From positions 60,653,554-60,717,553 of the forward strand of contig OX485803.1 in NCBI GenBank assembly GCA_950295325.1: DNA of 64,000 nt, written 5' to 3'. The notes under the pieces are model-generated. The model made no database searches, had not been told where the DNA came from, and worked only from the letters and a program-made list of their open reading frames with translations. Shown here one piece after another: positions 13,531-23,456 of this stretch; the stretch's first letter is position 1; each line of letters begins with the position of its first letter. The stretch comes from Polytrichum commune (taxonomy: Eukaryota; Streptophyta; Polytrichopsida; Polytrichales; Polytrichaceae). The translations under genes were made by a program, and so were the position numbers.

Positions 13531-13745
13531 AGACTACCGTAGTCACTACATATGGTATTTTATGTCACTATGGTAACTTTTCGGATGACACTTCTTATGA
13601 AGAAGCGAACAAATATACTGTCCTGGTTGATGGATGAGTTCATCCATTGGCCAAAACCCTACCTTCTCTTGTTAGCAACTTGTGATGATATATTGTCATG
13701 GATGATTGAAATTTGGATGAAAAATCACTTGGTAAGGTCACTGAT
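13531..13745. mobile_element. Internally deleted relative of the 2.5-kb element
   Basis: The first part (about 13540-13605) matches 8990-9050 and the last part (about 13685-13742) matches 11284-11342, both inside the 2531-bp element. The intervening 2 kb is missing. The outermost CACTAAAT termini are not clearly preserved, so the exact limits are uncertain. Confidence 0.55.
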
Positions 13746-13956
13746 ATAGAAATTGGAATGCAATGGACCATCTGTTTTGGTTTTGGAAACCGTGTATTTT
13801 GTTTGTGTATTCCCTCCTCAAGAAGGTGAAGTTCTGCATGTGAATCATATGCACCCACAATGTCCAAAAATATTATTCAAAATTTCACCCAAAAAGATGT
13901 GTAATTAGGTGTTTTTCCTTCTACCTAAATATGGACCAATTCCAAGAGTCATTGAA

Positions 13957-13967
13957 TGTGTGTGTGT

Positions 13968-14004
<37 letters not shown>
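13957..14004. repeat. Palindromic (TG)n(TA)n(CA)n microsatellite
   Basis: TG dinucleotides pass into a TA tract and then CA dinucleotides, so the whole stretch is self-complementary and could extrude as a hairpin or cruciform. Confidence 0.9.
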
Positions 14005-14393
14005 TCATAAACTAAGACATGTGAAGTGTTAGACAATTGGAATGCTTTTAGGTATGCTAAAGACATTCATTGGCTACAATCCACTTATGACCCACCATGG
14101 ATATTTATTCTAAACATGTAAAAGAATATACAGTGAGAATTTCATTCTTAATGATAAATCATTGTTGACCATTTTAAATAGGTGTTAAACTTATCAATAA
14201 AATCCAACATAAACCTTGTTGATTGTTTGTGCACAATAAGACACAAAACTAGATTTAATATGCACATAAATATTATGTATATACGACTATTTGACATGCA
14301 TATGTCTATTTTAGATGTTATATTATTTTAATTTGTGTGTTTCAAAATACTTATATCCAGATTGTTTAATATGTTGTACATGTGATAATGTGT

Positions 14394-14415
14394 TGTGTGT
14401 GTGTGTGTGTGTGTG
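14394..14415. repeat. (TG)11 microsatellite
   Basis: Eleven tandem TG dinucleotides. Confidence 0.9.
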
Positions 14416-14833
14416 CGCATTCTTGTCTTTAACATTTCTTATTTCTTTTTGGGGATGCCAAATTGCATTTGATTAACATAAATATATATTATGCCTAACA
14501 ATACCGATCATGCTTTCATTACTAGCTAGTCTCTCATTGTGCAAATGCGGGGCCAAACTCCTACCTCTCCTTCACCTAGGAAACCACAAACCCACCTTGA
14601 ATTGCTAAAATCCCTTCAAAGTAGGCTCCACTTTGACCAAGTAAACTCGACATCCTCGGAATCTCAAATCGGATTCAAAGACAACTTTTTGAATGTCAAT
14701 CTAAGCTCTCGGGGTTTGGAGAAAAATATAATAAAAAAACAAGGGTTGACTAATTAGCCAGGTCACAATGTGTTAACGCCTAGCAATGCATGACATCGAC
14801 ATCACATTACTCAACACTTAGTGCTCGTTCAGT

Positions 14834-14933
14834 GGGCCCTTGGAATATAACAGTCGGATGCTCGAAAACATGTGCAAGGAGACTCAAATCTTGACCGAAA
14901 TCCCAACATCCGAGTGTTACATTCCAAGGACCC
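14834..14933. repeat. 100-bp hairpin-forming inverted repeat
   Basis: Two arms of about 27 bp match as inverted repeats: GGGCCCTTGGAATATAACAG on the left and, reverse-complemented, GGGTCCTTGGAATGTAACAC on the right, both followed by TCGGATG. About 45 bp separate them. This could be a small MITE or a hairpin RNA precursor. I see no clear target duplication. Confidence 0.65.
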
Positions 14934-15537
14934 ACATCGTTGATTAATGTTGTGAAGGAAGTTGCTTCCAAAACTTTTCAGGTTCACAGTTCATTTATTT
15001 ACTTGAGGCCTACTCGTTGACTCTTTGATTGCACAAGACATATGTATTGACGGACGGTCACCTGAATCGTCCATTTTGAATGAACCGGCCCACAAAATCA
15101 TTTTTGGAGGGCCCGTCCAAACTTTGCTGCCAAATGTTGACAGAGTCTCCAACTTTTGTGCCAGGAATGATTTGCACGTGGTATGTAAACTGCTCTTCAT
15201 TAAATGGTGATAGACGAGATTTTTCAAATTTGCAGGCAGGCAGGCAGCAGCTGACTCGCAGATAGAGAAGATTGTGATTCAGTCTTGGTTCAAAGTTCGG
15301 CAGCATGGAATTAAATTACTTCAAGCGCACAGCCCCAAAATGGGGAAGTACCCATAAATGCAGGCTCCACGTATATAACCTCGACCCACCAAAAGCTGGA
15401 GCCTGATACTGGAGGGATCTTTTGTGTTGAAATATTCTACCTTGGCTTCGGAGATCAGCGGACGGTGCATAGAGAGATGACAGTGTACCAAAATTTGGTG
15501 AGGCTCATTCGAGCACGATTTGGAGATTAGAATATGA

Positions 15538-15750
15538 GATATGTGGACCTTATGTGAGCACTCTTCTTAATTCGACACCCACATTTGAGTGATATTTGGC
15601 AAGGTCTGTAGTTATAAGAATGGATCACACAATTGTTCTAGGAGCGATGGGACCTACATGATCATTTTAAAGAGAGAGAGAATATTCATTTTGACCTCCT
15701 CTTTACCTTTGCATCTCAACTTCGATTATGAAACTTGAAATGACAATTTG
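15538..15750. repeat. Dispersed repeat family, copy 1
   Basis: The part at 15538-15615 (CTCTTCTTAATT through TTTGAGTGATAT) recurs at 42560-42655. The part near 15670-15745 (an AGAGAGAGAAT tract followed by CTTTGCATCTCAACTT) has relatives at about 16610-16690, 41510-41600 and twice at 44372-44541. Confidence 0.55.
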
Positions 15751-17699
15751 CATGATTCGCAATCGCGACAATCGGTGTGAGGGATTACAGCTGTAGAGTA
15801 GGAAGTTCCCACAAACCTTACCAACGTCCCCCCCAAAAAAACTCAAGATGCAGAGCTTTGTAGTGAGTGTGTTGGTGTTAAGGAAAATGATGCCATTGCC
15901 AACGTGTTTGGGGGTGGTACTTGTCTTGAGAGTCGAGGAAGGATTTCTTGGGCATGTTTCTATAAAGAAAAATACCTACCACCGCGCTGGAGTTTCTGCA
16001 AATGCGGAGATGACAAAACACCAAAAATTCGCTCAGACTCGTTCGTGCTGAGCTAGCTTAGCTACCGATTGGAAAAAGTTGTTGATTGTGAGCCTTGTGG
16101 TACCGAGCAAGTTTGCGTTTGGATTAAAAAGCTCATTCACATTAAAGTACTTAGCACTTTGATATTTTCCTTCAACAAAAAGTTGGAAATGAGTTTCTTG
16201 GACATGTTTTGAACCACACCATCTTATATTTTTGTACATTTTGAATGACGGGCTTGAAAATTTCCTTCGACTATTGTCTACTAATTACATATGTCACCCC
16301 CAATTTCTGGATCATTATAATATAGTTATTTTGATGAGATTATTTTGCCTGGTCTACATGTGTGATGCACTATGATGGTTTTTAAAATCCTCTTTGAGCT
16401 TGACAGGAGGCCAATCCAGTGCATGTGGATCCTGAGCTATGTCATTCTTCTTGAGCAGACACCTAAGGTATATTTGAGTGGAACAGGAATAGTTAAGAGG
16501 CTAAGAGTGAAACCAAAAACTGCATACCGGTTATGACAAGATTGGATTATGTGTTCAGAATACAGACGTCATTCTACATTACATATTTGACATATTGGAG
16601 GGGCTTATGTGATCACTTACAAAGAAAGAGAATCTCTACTTTGACCACCTATAACCTTTGCAATCTCAACTCCGTCACAGAAAATCAAATTTCAATCCAA
16701 ATGAGATAATCCTGAATCCAATCCAACGCCCAAAATTGTCTATGGAGACACTGTGAAGCAAGGAGTTTCTGAAACGTAAATGACAACACTATGTGCTTCA
16801 AATTTCTAGTCGGATGAGACATCAAAGGGTCAAAATTGTCTCTGAAGTGCTCATTAGACATGGGACTAATAGTTCCATCAATCCACATCGTTCATGCTCA
16901 TGTGTATCAATTTGAACACTATGTTGATACAACCTACAGGAAGAAGTCACAAAGACAAATCCCGGAAAAATTCAAAGCTGGAAACATGTCAGTATCTTTG
17001 ACATTAAAGTTGCACCGAAGTCAATTAAAGAGGCCGATTCTCATTTAATTGCTTCAGCAGAGGTTGCATTGACAGATACAAAACAATTTCTCCCTCATTT
17101 CCCACCAGCATGCTTGCCTTATTGCACATGTCTGAGCCAGAGCTTACTAATATCAAATCTACACAAATTTACAAAATCACACTGACCTCTACTACACCCA
17201 TCCTACAGCGAGGCTCATATTAAAACTGATCTACCCACAGCAATTTTGTAGCTACAAAACTTGGTCCCACTGCAAGAGTATGAGACCAGGATTAACCCTG
17301 CAGAGAGGGACAATATCATTTCAGTACCCCTTCGTCTACACCTGACTCTAAATATTTAGCAAACTCCCTCGACAGAGTGTTTGAATATGCTGGAAGCATC
17401 AAGTGGGGTGATTGATTGCTTGTGACCTGTGCTGCTAATTTTGATGTGGCATTGGGGCAGAAGATAATATTTGTAATTAATCACCTGTACCTACCCCCAG
17501 GACACTAAAATGCCATTTTTAGACCACTTGTGGCAGCAGATATGGTGTAAGGTGCATTTAATTGGTCGCCTCTTCATCCAGTCCACTTCGACCGGCGGCA
17601 TGTAAAAATAAGTGAGTGCAAAAAATTGTTGAAAATGTAATAGATTGGTGGTTGGGGAGTTCTTGTTTATGTTCCCCCTCATCAGCATCATCATCACTC
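15751..17699. other. No gene recognised; probable UXS 3' flank at its right end
   Basis: Another copy of the dispersed repeat lies at about 16610-16690. On the minus strand, a possible AUUAAA poly(A) signal sits at 17562-17557, about 140 nt after the UXS stop codon. I see no canonical AATAAA close by. Confidence 0.3.
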
Positions 17700-20478
17700 T
17701 CAGACTACACTGCTGCCCTCTTTGTGGTCCCCAAAGATGCGGCGCCGGAAATCCTCCACCATTCTTGGCAGTCCATCCTTCAAAGCAATTTTGGGTTCCC
17801 AGCCCAGGAACTCTTTAGCTTTGGAGATGTCGGGTTTCCTCATGTGGGGGTCATCCGCCGTGTTGGGACGGTGTTCGATCTTTGCACTTGGATCAATCAC
17901 CTTCTGAACAACCTGTTGATGATCAAGGAAAACAAATTCACTTCAGCCCCACTCAATGGAGTTTAAAAGACTTGGGTACACAAATAAAAGTACATATACA
18001 TTTAAAACTTTAGGAGTTTGCAAATGCCTCCTTGTGTGACAAATAACCATAACTAAATAAGTGGCCGGGGAAAATGAATACGGACCTCTGCAAGCTCGAT
18101 CATTGTGAATTCACCAGGGTTACCAAGATTGAATGGTCCGATGTGCTCTCCCTCCATAAGCCTCACTAAACCTTCAACCTGCAAAGCAAAGACCAATACT
18201 TATAACTCCCTCCCAGGATTGAAAACTCTATGGAATCATAGAATGTAAATGTAATGTGCAGAGTAGAATCTCAATGACTTTCTATCACCAAAAGTAGCAA
18301 AAGTGTCTTTCCAAAAAGATTATTAGACGAAAAAATTATCGGAGATTCTTGAATTGAGGGTACCTTGACTTGTCTCCCAAGGGTCTAAGAAGTAGTTGCA
18401 CAGAAGGAATTTGACAAAGATTTGTCAAAATCCTTGCAAAAAGAAAGCTCTTTCCTTTCCTAAAGCTGCAAAGAAAGTGGCAGAATATCCAAGACTTACA
18501 AGGTCAGAGACATATTGGAAAGACCTTGTCTGCTTTCCATCACCATATACGGTCATTGGCTCCTTCCTCAATGCCTGCAAAAAGGTGACAGGAAAAGACA
18601 CACTTGTCAATCTACTTTGCACGTTTAAAATACAAGTATTGTTCATTGCAGTAATTAAAAGAAGAAAATCCACAAGGGCAATAAGGAAAATTTTAAATCA
18701 GTTGTGTATACTAACCTGTGCAACAAAGTTGCTCACTACACGACCATCATCAATACCCATTCTGGGACCATAGGTGTTGAAAATTCGAGCAATGCGGACC
18801 TGACCAAAGTAATTTTTGGTTAGTCCGACATCCAAAGTAACACTCAAAGAACCAAATTCAGAGAGAGAGAAACTAGTGAGAGCAAAATCATGTCCGAGAA
18901 CTTCAACATTTAAATCACATGCTCCTAATCAACTTATAAGATTCATTGAAGGTGGTATTTTACCTGCACTTGATCTCCACGGTGGTAATCCATAGTCAAA
19001 GTCTCGGCTGTACGCTTCCCCTCATCATAGCAGCTTCTAACACCTTCATGTATGAAACAGAGAGCAAAAACCATTCCAGATTAAATGAAATGTATTATTT
19101 TTGGACCACATCTAACCTTTGGAATGCAAAACAACAGTATGAAACCTTGTTGGCAAGTGTAAAGATACATACCAATAGGGTTCACATTTCCCCAGTATGT
19201 CTCCTTCTGAGGATGCTCAAGAGGATCTCCGTAAACTTCACTAGTGCTTGTCAACAAGAAGCGAGCTCCCACTCGCTTTGCTAGTCCCAGCATGTTCAAC
19301 GTGCCCATCACATTGGTCTTGTGCAAACCGCAAGTCAAAGAACAAACAACATTCTTGAAACTTGGACATTCATTCCAACAGCTGACTTGACCCTATGTAC
19401 AAGTTGACTAAAGAGATCACTAAAGTTGCCGGTTTTGCTGCTAATATCTTCAAGAAACCAAGAAAAAGTGTCACTTTGACTTTTAAAAACGTCTGTTGCA
19501 GATGCTCAAGGTGCTCAATACTCAGCAGAGCGCAAAACTGCCAATGTTACCCAAGAATAGTGTAACTTTAGCCTATAAAAACGTCTATTGCACATGCTCA
19601 AATGATAATTACTTAACAGAGCGCAAAACTGGCAGATCTTCCACAGGCCTTAAAAACTACCAATGCTGACCCAAACAGGGGAAACTGAAACACTGACAGA
19701 TCATCCATCCACAGGCCCTTACAACGAAACTGTCAATTCTTGACCCAAGAAATAAAGAATTTGACCACAGAAGACGTATGGTGAAAACATAATGATCTTT
19801 TTCCAAACGAAACGAAGGGGGGGGAAAGTAAAAAAATAGAGAGGATATGATGGTCTTGACGGGGTTGTGCTTGTAAAACACCGGTGAAGCAGGACAAGCC
19901 AGATGATAGATTTGGTCGACCTCCAGAAGCAACGGCTCGACAACGTCATGTCTGATGAGCTCAAACCTATGGTTACCGAAGTGGTGCATTACATTCTCCT
20001 TCCTGCCTGTGAAGAAGTTGTCGACCACAATGACATGGTCACCTCTAGCCATCAGCTTGTCCACCAAATGACTGCCAACAAAGCCTGCCCCACCGGTGAC
20101 CACTATCCGCAACGGCTTCCGTTGCAGGCCCAAGGGCATCTTGGCGCCCGACATACCGGTGAAGCTGGTTTGCTGCCCTCTGTTTGCAGATCTCTCAAGC
20201 ATGTGTTGGGCGTCAAAACCTTCTAGGTCTTCTCGGACCACTCGAATGCCACCATTGTTGCCTACCTTTATCCCTCCTCCACCCACGTCGGATTGCAAGA
20301 AAAAGAAAAAGGCGGTAGCTATGCCCATGCCTATCAAGATGAAGAGGAGCCGTTGGTCTTTGAGGAGGTAATCCACAGGCTTCGTCAAACCCCATCCCTT
20401 GTGGGGTTTTGGTGAGTATGCGTCGCCCACCAACTCCACATTCTCCTTCTTCCGGTGGTTCAGAATCATTCTCAACAT
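17700..20478 (-). CDS. UXS: UDP-glucuronate decarboxylase (UDP-xylose synthase), membrane-anchored type
   Basis: The enzyme converts UDP-glucuronic acid to UDP-xylose with bound NAD+, supplying xylose for xylan and other wall polymers. The anchored forms act in the Golgi. Coding exons on the minus strand are 20478-19849, 19320-19173, 19043-18964, 18799-18716, 18574-18500, 18178-18086 and 17912-17700, giving 440 residues, a typical length for plant UXS. One membrane segment lies at about residues 44-61, as in type II Golgi proteins. Next come the NAD-binding motif TGGAGFVG (128-135), TSTSE (234-238) and the short-chain-dehydrogenase YxxxK pair Y265/K269 in SCYDEGK. The C-terminal part ([19 protein letters not shown]) is well conserved. 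The start is the first in-frame ATG after an in-frame TAG in the leader; an upstream TTG is not needed. Introns 2-6 are GT-AG. Intron 1 is AT-AC. The reading frame is intact. Which paralogue group it belongs to is not settled here. Confidence 0.96.
19321..19848 (-). other. U12-type AT-AC intron (intron 1 of UXS)
   Basis: After codon 210 (ATC of VKTI) the minus strand continues ATATCCTC, which matches the U12 donor consensus ATATCCTT at seven of eight bases. The intron ends TTTGCAC, and the next exon begins AAG ACC AAT, restoring the conserved [13 protein letters not shown] branch-point-like TTCTTTGAC matches the U12 branch consensus TTCCTTRAC at all but one position. Its adenosine lies 14 nt before the exon, inside the usual 10-16 nt. 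There is no GT donor near the exon end. Length is 528 bp. The other five introns are 129-321 bp and GT-AG. Confidence 0.93.
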
Positions 20479-20517
20479 CTTGAACCACAACCAAAAAAAC
20501 CCTCTCCAAACCGACTC

Positions 20518-20550
20518 TTACACACCTGCGACGATCCTCCCTTTGCACAT
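20518..20550 (-). promoter_or_regulatory. Short upstream ORF in the UXS leader
   Basis: ATG at 20550-20548 opens a 10-codon frame (MCKGRIVAGV) that ends in TAA at 20520-20518, 39 nt before the UXS start. If the mRNA begins upstream of it, ribosomes would meet this ATG first, which could lower translation of UXS. The transcript start is not known, so this is a candidate only. Confidence 0.45.
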
Positions 20551-20661
20551 AGAACAAAAAGTATAGCTGCTTCTTCTGATTCTCCTACCCGCCTGAAGAA
20601 AAAAAGGAAGGAAAATTCTGAGAGAAGGGTTTAGTCAACCAAAAGTTGCGTATTTGGTAAC

Positions 20662-20840
20662 GATGCACTCCCTCCTCTTCCTGGAGAAAGAAAGAAAGAT
20701 AGGCAGAGGTTGGAATCGGTGACAACAAAACCCCAAGATTATGAAAGACTAAAGTCTTGGAGGATGAGCAGATTGATCCCGAAAGATTGACCTTTCAAAA
20801 AAAGCAAAAAAAGAAAAGAAAAGAAAAGGCAACTCCAGTG
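20662..20840. repeat. Direct duplication at the UXS leader, copy A
   Basis: About 179 bp match 21511-21682, with shared blocks CTCCCTCCTCTTCCTGGAG, CCAAGATTATGAA and GATTGACCTTTC. Copy A lies in the probable UXS leader and copy B upstream of the predicted TATA box. Confidence 0.85.
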
Positions 20841-20980
20841 AGACTAAGATGGATGCAACGTTCTTGTGATGTGCTAAACCTTAAGCATGACTCATGCAAA
20901 TATCACTTCAAGACAATTGCGATGTAGTTGACCTGGGTTGACAGGCATGTATAGTCACGCTGCTTATGAGAGGGCGGACA

Positions 20981-20990
20981 GTATTTATAC
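20981..20990 (-). promoter_or_regulatory. Candidate TATA box for UXS
   Basis: The minus strand reads GTATAAATAC here, about 500 bp before the UXS ATG. A start about 30 bp downstream would give a leader of about 475 nt. The leader may contain an intron, because a pyrimidine-rich tract ending TTCTTCAG precedes 20590. This is inferred from sequence only. Confidence 0.4.
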
Positions 20991-21510
20991 GTTCCAGCTT
21001 TTAGCCCTTTCCAAAATCAAACGCCCAAGAAAATCGATTGCTTTGTGAACACAAAGGATATGGACTTCCATTTGGCCGAAAACTTCGACATCCTTGGTTG
21101 CACAAGGATTGTGTAGTGAGATGATGCAGACAGTGATATTGAGTGATCAAAAGATCTTTTTTAGAACCCCGAGCATTAAAATCGACATAAAAGGTGTTCT
21201 GGCAAGAATTTAAAATCTACTACTCGTCAAAACCCATTCCTCCAGATGATTTTTTTAGGGTCCCAAAACGTAGCTCACCTGATAGAATATGCTTCAATGC
21301 AGGGAGTATACCAATGCGGCTCACAGCTTGGGAACCTCCAACACTTCAAAACTTCGTTGCTGCCGAGCTCAAACCTCACCTTGCCTCACCTCTTCAATTT
21401 GATGTCCCCAATCCCCACCTGGGAAAAATGTATTCTTGGAGTTCTTCTCCAAACTATTGCACAGGGTGGGGAAAACTGGAATTCCTCCCCCCACAAGTAT
21501 CACTTAAAGA

Positions 21511-21682
21511 GAATGCTACCCTCCCTCCTCTTCCTGGAGAAAGGAAAAAAGAGAGGCAGAGGTCGGAACCAGTGACAACAAAAACCCCAAGATTATGAAC
21601 GACTGAAATCTTGGAGAATGAGCAGAGTGATCCCGAAAGATTGACCTTTCAAAAAAAAAACCAAAAAAGATGCAACTCCAGT
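21511..21682. repeat. Direct duplication upstream of UXS, copy B
   Basis: The partner of 20662-20840, in the same orientation and about 850 bp further upstream of the gene. It is slightly diverged and has a longer A tract near its end. Confidence 0.85.
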
Positions 21683-22042
21683 AGTGCTATTCTGCCACTC
21701 TAGTCGCCCCAAAAGGAATGGAAGCAACCAGAAAGAGAGAAAGAGAGGACAAAATTTAGGCCACACAATCTCCCCAAGTACTACTAACGCACTGCTTGAA
21801 GTCAACCCTTGAAACCTGAGAGGAGAGTTGTTGCGACGGAAAGAAAGAATGAGAGGTGCACAATATTGCGTGAAGCTTCAGATCTGGCTCTTAAGGGAGA
21901 CGATGATGGATGGAGAGGAGGAGGGAGAAGGGAAGGTGCAGGGTATGTAAGTGAGGTAGAGATTGGATCTGGACGCGTACAGAGATACCGGCGACCTGCA
22001 CATAAATTTTCCCAGTGCCCACATAGACAGGGTGCAACTTGA

Positions 22043-22664
22043 AGGTGGTGATGAGTCCCCCTGCTCCAGCCTCCTCCTCAACGTCAAGAACTCGAACGTA
22101 TGCACCACCAAGTCACCCAGCCGAGTCCGCAACTCTAACAAATACCCCCTCCACGCACCCCCGACAGCCTACTCAACTCAACTTCACTTTACTACTGCGT
22201 GATGCTACCAAGGTAGCCTGCCAGGCACTCCGATGAAAGAACTCACCTTTGTAAATTGGGCTTCACCCGCTTGATGATGATGAACGAGTCTAAGTCTACG
22301 GTTGGCTACACAGGTGATTCATCATACTTACATAAGTTAAAGTTTTAAAATTTTCAGCTTGGTCCAATGGCCCTGGCCAGGTGAGGAAGGAGAGGAGAGA
22401 AGCGCGTGGCTGGAATTGACGCCGAAGCTGGGGAAGGTGGAACCTGTAATACCGCATGCAGCTGCACAACCGGGGGAGGGCCACTCTGCAACAAAGAGCT
22501 GGGAATCATGTAACGCAGCACCGAACGTCGATCTTGACTCGGAGCTCACTCCCTGCTGCGATCCATGTACAGTGAATTCAAACTTCAGTTGGCCCTGCAA
22601 CCTGCCAGACGCTTGGCACCGAGGGAGGCAGCTGCGAGGCAGGTGGGGAAGAAGTCCAGTGGCA
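22043..22664. other. GC-richer patch without recognised gene
   Basis: Base composition rises above its surroundings and overlapping frames are open on both strands, including 172 codons on the minus strand at 22855-22337 that run into the neighbouring MITE. I recognise no domain. It may be a decayed gene or transposon fragment. Confidence 0.3.
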
Positions 22665-23014
22665 CTATAGTAGAGAGGTGCCCATAGCCGATCATTTAAG
22701 AGATTCTGCGCCAGATCTGGAGAAAGTATAAGGCAGTGCAAACTTCTCCCGTGCAGGAAGCTAGATAGAAATGGGGAGGACAACCACTTTTCCAGTAATT
22801 CTATTCCTTGTGAATTTTTGATTGAGGTCAAAAGTTGGCCCAAACACATTACCAATGTCTATAGCATGTTGCAACCGCTCATTTTGAGATGAAATATTCA
22901 TCCTCGCTTTAGGATTATGGCTTGATCGGAATTCGCTCCCACCCTAATTGAAATTCCAACCTCCTATAGGTTCATGATGGGGTTCTCGTCAGGAATAGGT
23001 AGTTCAACTCTATG
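22665..23014 (+). mobile_element. MITE family C, copy 1
   Basis: It begins CTATAGTAGAGAGGTGCCCAT and ends near GGAATAGGTAGTTC...TATG, the diverged inverse of the start. Diagnostic internal blocks are GATCATTTAAGAGATT and GAGAAAGTATAAGGC. The family has four copies of about 350-400 bp in this window. I could not fix a target duplication, so the superfamily is open. Confidence 0.65.
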
Positions 23015-23058
23015 CCTAGACCAAATTCACATTGAATTCTATCAAACTACATGGAGGG

Positions 23059-23456
23059 CTAGAGTATAGGTGCCCATAAACCGATCACTTAAGAGATTCC
23101 GTGTGAAATTTGGAGAAGTATAAGGCGGTGCAATTTTACCCGTGTAGGAAAATAGAAATACGGAGGATTGGGGGGGGGGGAATAAATAAAAATAAAAATA
23201 AAAATGCTATTTGTATTCTTAGAATAAAATTATTGTGAATTTTTGAGTTGGCATGAACGCATTGCCAATGTCTAGAGTTTGCCATAACAACCCATTTAAA
23301 CTACTCATTCCTCCTCGTTTAGCACTCAGAACCAAGACATGTGTCATAGTATTATCAGTTATGGCTTGCTCGAAATTCATTCCTAGCCTTATCAAAATTA
23401 CACTACCCTATAGATTGTTCATAAGGCTCTAAACAATATGAGGCACCTCTATTGTA
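23059..23456 (+). mobile_element. MITE family C, copy 2
   Basis: Starts CTAGAGTATAGGTGCCCATA and ends GAGGCACCTCTATTGTA. It has the same orientation as copy 1 and lies only 45 bp after it. A G11 run at 23170-23180 interrupts the otherwise similar interior. Confidence 0.65.

Noticed and set aside
19303-19322. A GT-AG intron 1 in UXS using the AG in GCACAAG as acceptor
   Set aside because: No GT donor lies at the end of exon 1, and this acceptor would remove the conserved lysine. The AT-AC splice fits the donor, branch site, acceptor and protein.
20479-20490. Upstream in-frame TTG as start of the UXS protein
   Set aside because: It is not an ATG. The first in-frame ATG is at 20478 and gives a protein of normal length.
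22337-22855. 172-codon minus-strand frame as a gene
   Set aside because: It runs into MITE copy 1, has no recognised domain and overlaps an equally open frame on the other strand.
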